Source of the DNA: Cocleimonas sp.
Lineage (GTDB): Bacteria > Pseudomonadota > Gammaproteobacteria > Thiotrichales > Thiotrichaceae
Assembly: GCA_021647365.1 (NCBI GenBank)
Contig: JAKIUW010000036.1
Coordinates: 1 to 26,859, forward strand
Length of the DNA: 26,859 bases
Direction of reading: 5' to 3'
The notes under the pieces are model-generated. The model saw nothing but the letters and a program-made list of their open reading frames with translations. It was not told the DNA's origin and searched no databases. Below, piece by piece: positions 24,911 to 26,859 of the stretch. The first letter of the stretch is position 1. Each line of letters starts with the position of its first letter. Both the position numbers and the translations under genes were made by a program.

Positions 24911-25456
24911 ATGTCACTCGTTAATAAAAAAATTATCTTTACTGGCCCAGTCGGAGCAGGAAAAACAACAGCGATAGAAATAATGAGCGATATTCCCATT
25001 ATTTCTACCAATGAAGAAGCCACTGATATGACCAAAGAACGCAAACCACAAACAACGGTTGCAATGGATTATGGACGGATTAATATCGGTAAAAATGAAA
25101 AAATTCACCTCTACGGTACTCCGGGGCAAGAGCGTTTTAGCTTTATGTGGGATATTCTTACAGAAGGTGCTTTAGGTCTTATTTTATTACTGGATAACTC
25201 CAGAGAAAACCCTAAACAAGACCTCAAATTTTATACTCAGTCCTTCCAGAGCTTTATTGATAAAGGTGAACTTGTCATTGGGATCACGCGTCTTGATGAA
25301 ATTAAATCACCCAGTTTAAATGATTATCGTAATTGGGCCGAAGAATTAAAACTCAATGTACCCATCTTTGCTGTAGATGCTAGACAACGCACTGATATTT
25401 CGTCACTGCTTCAAGCGCTACTATATTCTATTGATCCTGGCGTAGCAGCAGCATAA
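24911..25456 (+). CDS. Ras-like small GTPase (MglA/Rup-type, COG2229-like)
   Basis: A 181-residue prokaryotic small GTPase. G1 is GPVGAGKTT (12-20), and a switch I threonine lies in KPQTTVAMDYG (48-49). G3 is YGTPGQERF (68-76), G4 ITRLDE (125-130) and G5 VDAR (155-158). Two departures from Ras are visible: the G3 aspartate is Gly69, with Pro at 71, as in MglA-like bacterial families; and NKxD is TRLD. The start at 24911 was chosen because family members begin just before KKIIFTG. The longer frame from 24779 runs through the preceding gene. AAAGG lies near the end of that gene, and the gap is 7 bases. The stop overlaps the next start (TAATG). It is probably a cytoplasmic switch acting with roadblock proteins. 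Confidence 0.92.
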   Translation: MSLVNKKIIFTGPVGAGKTTAIEIMSDIPIISTNEEATDMTKERKPQTTVAMDYGRINIGKNEKIHLYGTPGQERFSFMWDILTEGALGLILLLDNSRENPKQDLKFYTQSFQSFIDKGELVIGITRLDEIKSPSLNDYRNWAEELKLNVPIFAVDARQRTDISSLLQALLYSIDPGVAAA

Positions 25457-26088
25457 TGGACACATTCACACTCAATGATGGTGTTTTTATCAACGTAACG
25501 CCCCGAGGCGTTTATTACGCTATTCAAAGTAACCATGAAGATAAAACAAGGTCTCTGTTACAAAAATTATTGCAATATGAGCAAACACCACCGCTATCAG
25601 CAGAAACACTTTCTGAAATTTCATCAGAGAATGCCGAAGATACAATGAACTTGCTGCATAACATGCAAAAGACGAAATTGATTTCAGGCCACACTGAATA
25701 TGAAACGATCCAGCAAGGGTCGCTTGAAGATTTGCTCCCAGACTTACTAAAAAACTTATCAGAGTCTGGCAAAGTATTGTTGGCTGAAAAAAGTGGTTTA
25801 TATCTTGGTGCTTCAGGCTTTCCACATGAAGCAGCGGAAGAATTAGCGGCAATTAGCGCAAGCCTTTCAGAGGTCTACCAACGCCACAAAGGTTTACTTC
25901 AAGGTAATTTAGGCTTCAGCCAACATGCTTGGGGTCTAATAGATGGCGCAGGGAATAGCGAAGTGGGCTTTTGGCCTCTTTATGTGGGTGATAATCAGTT
26001 CACCTTAGTGATTGATGGATTACCACAACTCAATAGTCCTTCGTTTAAACATCTAATTTGGGTCTTAGTTAAAAGGTACGGCAAATAA
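25456..26088 (+). CDS. winged-helix plus divergent roadblock-like protein
   Basis: A 210-residue protein. After an N-terminal beta-rich segment (about 5-25), residues 46-80 resemble a winged helix (PLSAETLSEISSENAEDTMN followed by LLHNMQKTKLISG). Residues about 90-208 look like a divergent roadblock/LC7 fold: LLAEKSGLYLGASGFPHEAA, a central helix, then GLIDGAGNSEVGFWPLYVG and a final FTLVIDGLPQ strand. Roadblock proteins such as MglB bind Ras-like GTPases and stimulate hydrolysis. The gene starts on the last base of the GTPase stop, so equal production is likely. The roadblock assignment is by pattern and not by strict motif. The winged helix may serve protein contacts and need not bind DNA. 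Confidence 0.72.
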   Translation: MDTFTLNDGVFINVTPRGVYYAIQSNHEDKTRSLLQKLLQYEQTPPLSAETLSEISSENAEDTMNLLHNMQKTKLISGHTEYETIQQGSLEDLLPDLLKNLSESGKVLLAEKSGLYLGASGFPHEAAEELAAISASLSEVYQRHKGLLQGNLGFSQHAWGLIDGAGNSEVGFWPLYVGDNQFTLVIDGLPQLNSPSFKHLIWVLVKRYGK

Positions 26089-26145
26089 GCCTGCCTTTCA
26101 TCGGCTTACTCTAACCAATAAACTAATAACTCATTTATAATCACA

Positions 26146-26166
26146 TCAAGTAACACTGTTGCTTGA
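26146..26166 (+). other. small hairpin before the roadblock gene
   Basis: TCAAGTAAC and GTTGCTTGA (one G-T pair) surround a 3-base loop, in the 112-base gap between the divergent roadblock gene and the canonical one. A TATAAT at 26136-26141 just before it could be a separate -10 element without a clear -35. The hairpin and -10 suggest separate control or processing of the last gene; this is inference. Confidence 0.35.
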
Positions 26167-26200
26167 TTTAAATAAAAATACTAATAAAAAGGGGAACATA

Positions 26201-26563
26201 ATGCGTTCTGAAATGATTAACTCAATATTAAGCGATCTTAACGGGTCAAGTGCTGATATTGAAGCTTCAGCCGTTCTTTCAACAGACGGTTTAATGATGG
26301 ACTCTCTACTGCCAGCAGGCATGGATGAAGACCGTGTAGGCGCGATGAGTGCAGCCATGCTTTCACTCGGTGACCGTACCTCAATAGAATTAGAGCGAGG
26401 TAAATTAGAACAAGTACTTATCAAAGGTGATAATGGTTTTATCTTAATGACTTACGCAGGCCCTGATGCCGTTGTTACTGTTTTAACGAAACCTGAAGCA
26501 CGTCTAGGACTTATCTTTCTTGATGTAAAGCGTGCTGCGGATGGCATCGCTAAAATCCTTTAA
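26201..26563 (+). CDS. roadblock/LC7 domain protein (MglB-like)
   Basis: A 120-residue single-domain protein with the classical roadblock/LC7 pattern. It has IEASAVLSTDGLMMDSLLPA, a helix with DRVGAMSAAMLSLGDRTSIE, then LEQVLIKGDNGFILMTYAG and a final strand and helix (LTKPEARLGLIFLDVKRAAD). Such proteins form dimers that bind Ras-like GTPases; MglB is the GTPase-activating partner of MglA. The ATG at 26201 is preceded by AGGGG at good spacing. The in-frame codon at 26159 lies inside the upstream hairpin and was rejected. It is separated from the previous gene by 112 bases. Partner choice (the GTPase at 24911) is inferred from linkage. Confidence 0.92.
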   Translation: MRSEMINSILSDLNGSSADIEASAVLSTDGLMMDSLLPAGMDEDRVGAMSAAMLSLGDRTSIELERGKLEQVLIKGDNGFILMTYAGPDAVVTVLTKPEARLGLIFLDVKRAADGIAKIL

Positions 26564-26586
26564 GCGAATATTTCAATAATTTAACC

Positions 26587-26622
26587 GCAAAGCATCATGG
26601 CTATAAACTCATGATGCTTTGC
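26587..26622. terminator. bidirectional hairpin between convergent genes
   Basis: Perfect 13-base arms (26587-26599 and 26610-26622, GCAAAGCATCATG) around a 10-base loop, between the roadblock gene and the convergent hrpA-like gene. No T-run follows in either direction, so it may be a weak terminator or an end-protecting hairpin. Confidence 0.6.
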
Positions 26623-26625
26623 TCA

Positions 26626-26859
26626 TTACGCTGCAAATAGCTTAGCAACCCGCTTTGCAGAAACAGGGCAAGCTGTACCTAACTCTTGAGCAAACAGCGA
26701 TACTCTAAATTCTTCCAACATCCACCGAATCCCTTTTACTTTCTCTGAATATCCTTCTTTTTTACGCAACTTTTTATAGTCATCCCAAAGCGGTTGAATC
26801 TGCAAAAATAAGCCGCGATCTTTATGCGCATCACCCGCCAATTTATCCAATCGTTTTAT
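26626..26859 (-). CDS. hrpA: ATP-dependent helicase HrpA, C-terminal fragment (partial)
   Basis: The last 77 codons of a gene that enters from the right edge. The frame is open to the window end (IKRLDKLAGDA...), and an apparent start at 26850 is only an internal TTG. The C-terminal sequence includes IRWMLEEFRVSLFAQELGTA followed by CPVSAKRVAKLF, which matches the conserved end of HrpA (DUF3418 region), a DEAH-type RNA helicase involved in mRNA and ribosome quality control. The catalytic domains are outside the window. Identification rests on this short stretch only. Confidence 0.8.
   Translation of the reverse strand: MKRLDKLAGDAHKDRGLFLQIQPLWDDYKKLRKKEGYSEKVKGIRWMLEEFRVSLFAQELGTACPVSAKRVAKLFAA

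Noticed and set aside
1..26859. CRISPR array, rRNA or tRNA genes, prophage or intact insertion sequence
   Set aside because: No regularly spaced repeats, RNA-gene signatures, phage genes or transposase were seen on either strand.

Overview
This window is a chromosomal segment of a gammaproteobacterium. The main evidence is a long minus-strand block with the classical gammaproteobacterial order rpsB-tsf-pyrH-frr-uppS-cdsA-dxr-rseP-bamA-skp-lpxD-fabZ-lpxA-lpxB-rnhB-dnaE, an S2-type rpsB leader RNA, and an oxyR/peroxiredoxin-glutaredoxin pair. The DNA is moderately AT-rich by eye. I cannot name the genus. No rRNA, tRNA, CRISPR array or intact transposase gene was seen.

Region 1 (1-16735, minus strand) is the translation and envelope-biogenesis cluster. 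It begins at the rpsB leader and runs through S2, EF-Ts, UMP kinase and ribosome recycling factor. Isoprenoid and phospholipid genes follow (uppS, cdsA, dxr), then the site-2 protease RseP and the BamA/Skp outer-membrane assembly factors. The lipid A genes with FabZ, then RNase HII, come next. A GST-like protein and a CxxCxxCC protein sit between rnhB and the truncated dnaE. The S2 gene is almost twice the usual length: a Lys/Ala/Glu-rich tail and a helix-hairpin-helix-like domain are fused to its C-terminus. LpxA carries the methionine at the acyl-ruler position that is associated with C10 selectivity.

Region 2 (16735-22084) holds map, divergent from rpsB, then a plus-strand gene with a TTG start for a badly degenerated DEAD-box-like protein with an Asn/Arg/Gly-rich tail. 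A strong terminator follows. Next is a 269-bp element built from nested inverted repeats, whose right end contains the stop codon of a Prx5-glutaredoxin fusion gene. OxyR is divergent from that gene.

Region 3 (22085-26563, plus strand) is the most novel-looking part. It is a compact set of five genes: a protein with a FimV-like helical repeat, a 695-residue scaffold with a pseudo-receiver domain and repeated DSLLNDL motifs, a Ras-like small GTPase, a winged-helix plus divergent roadblock protein, and a canonical roadblock/LC7 protein. Two overlapping junctions and one 7-base gap suggest co-translation of the first four. Together they look like a GTPase/roadblock switch comparable in logic to MglA/MglB but with different partners. 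The function is inferred only. The window closes with the 3' end of an hrpA-like helicase on the minus strand.
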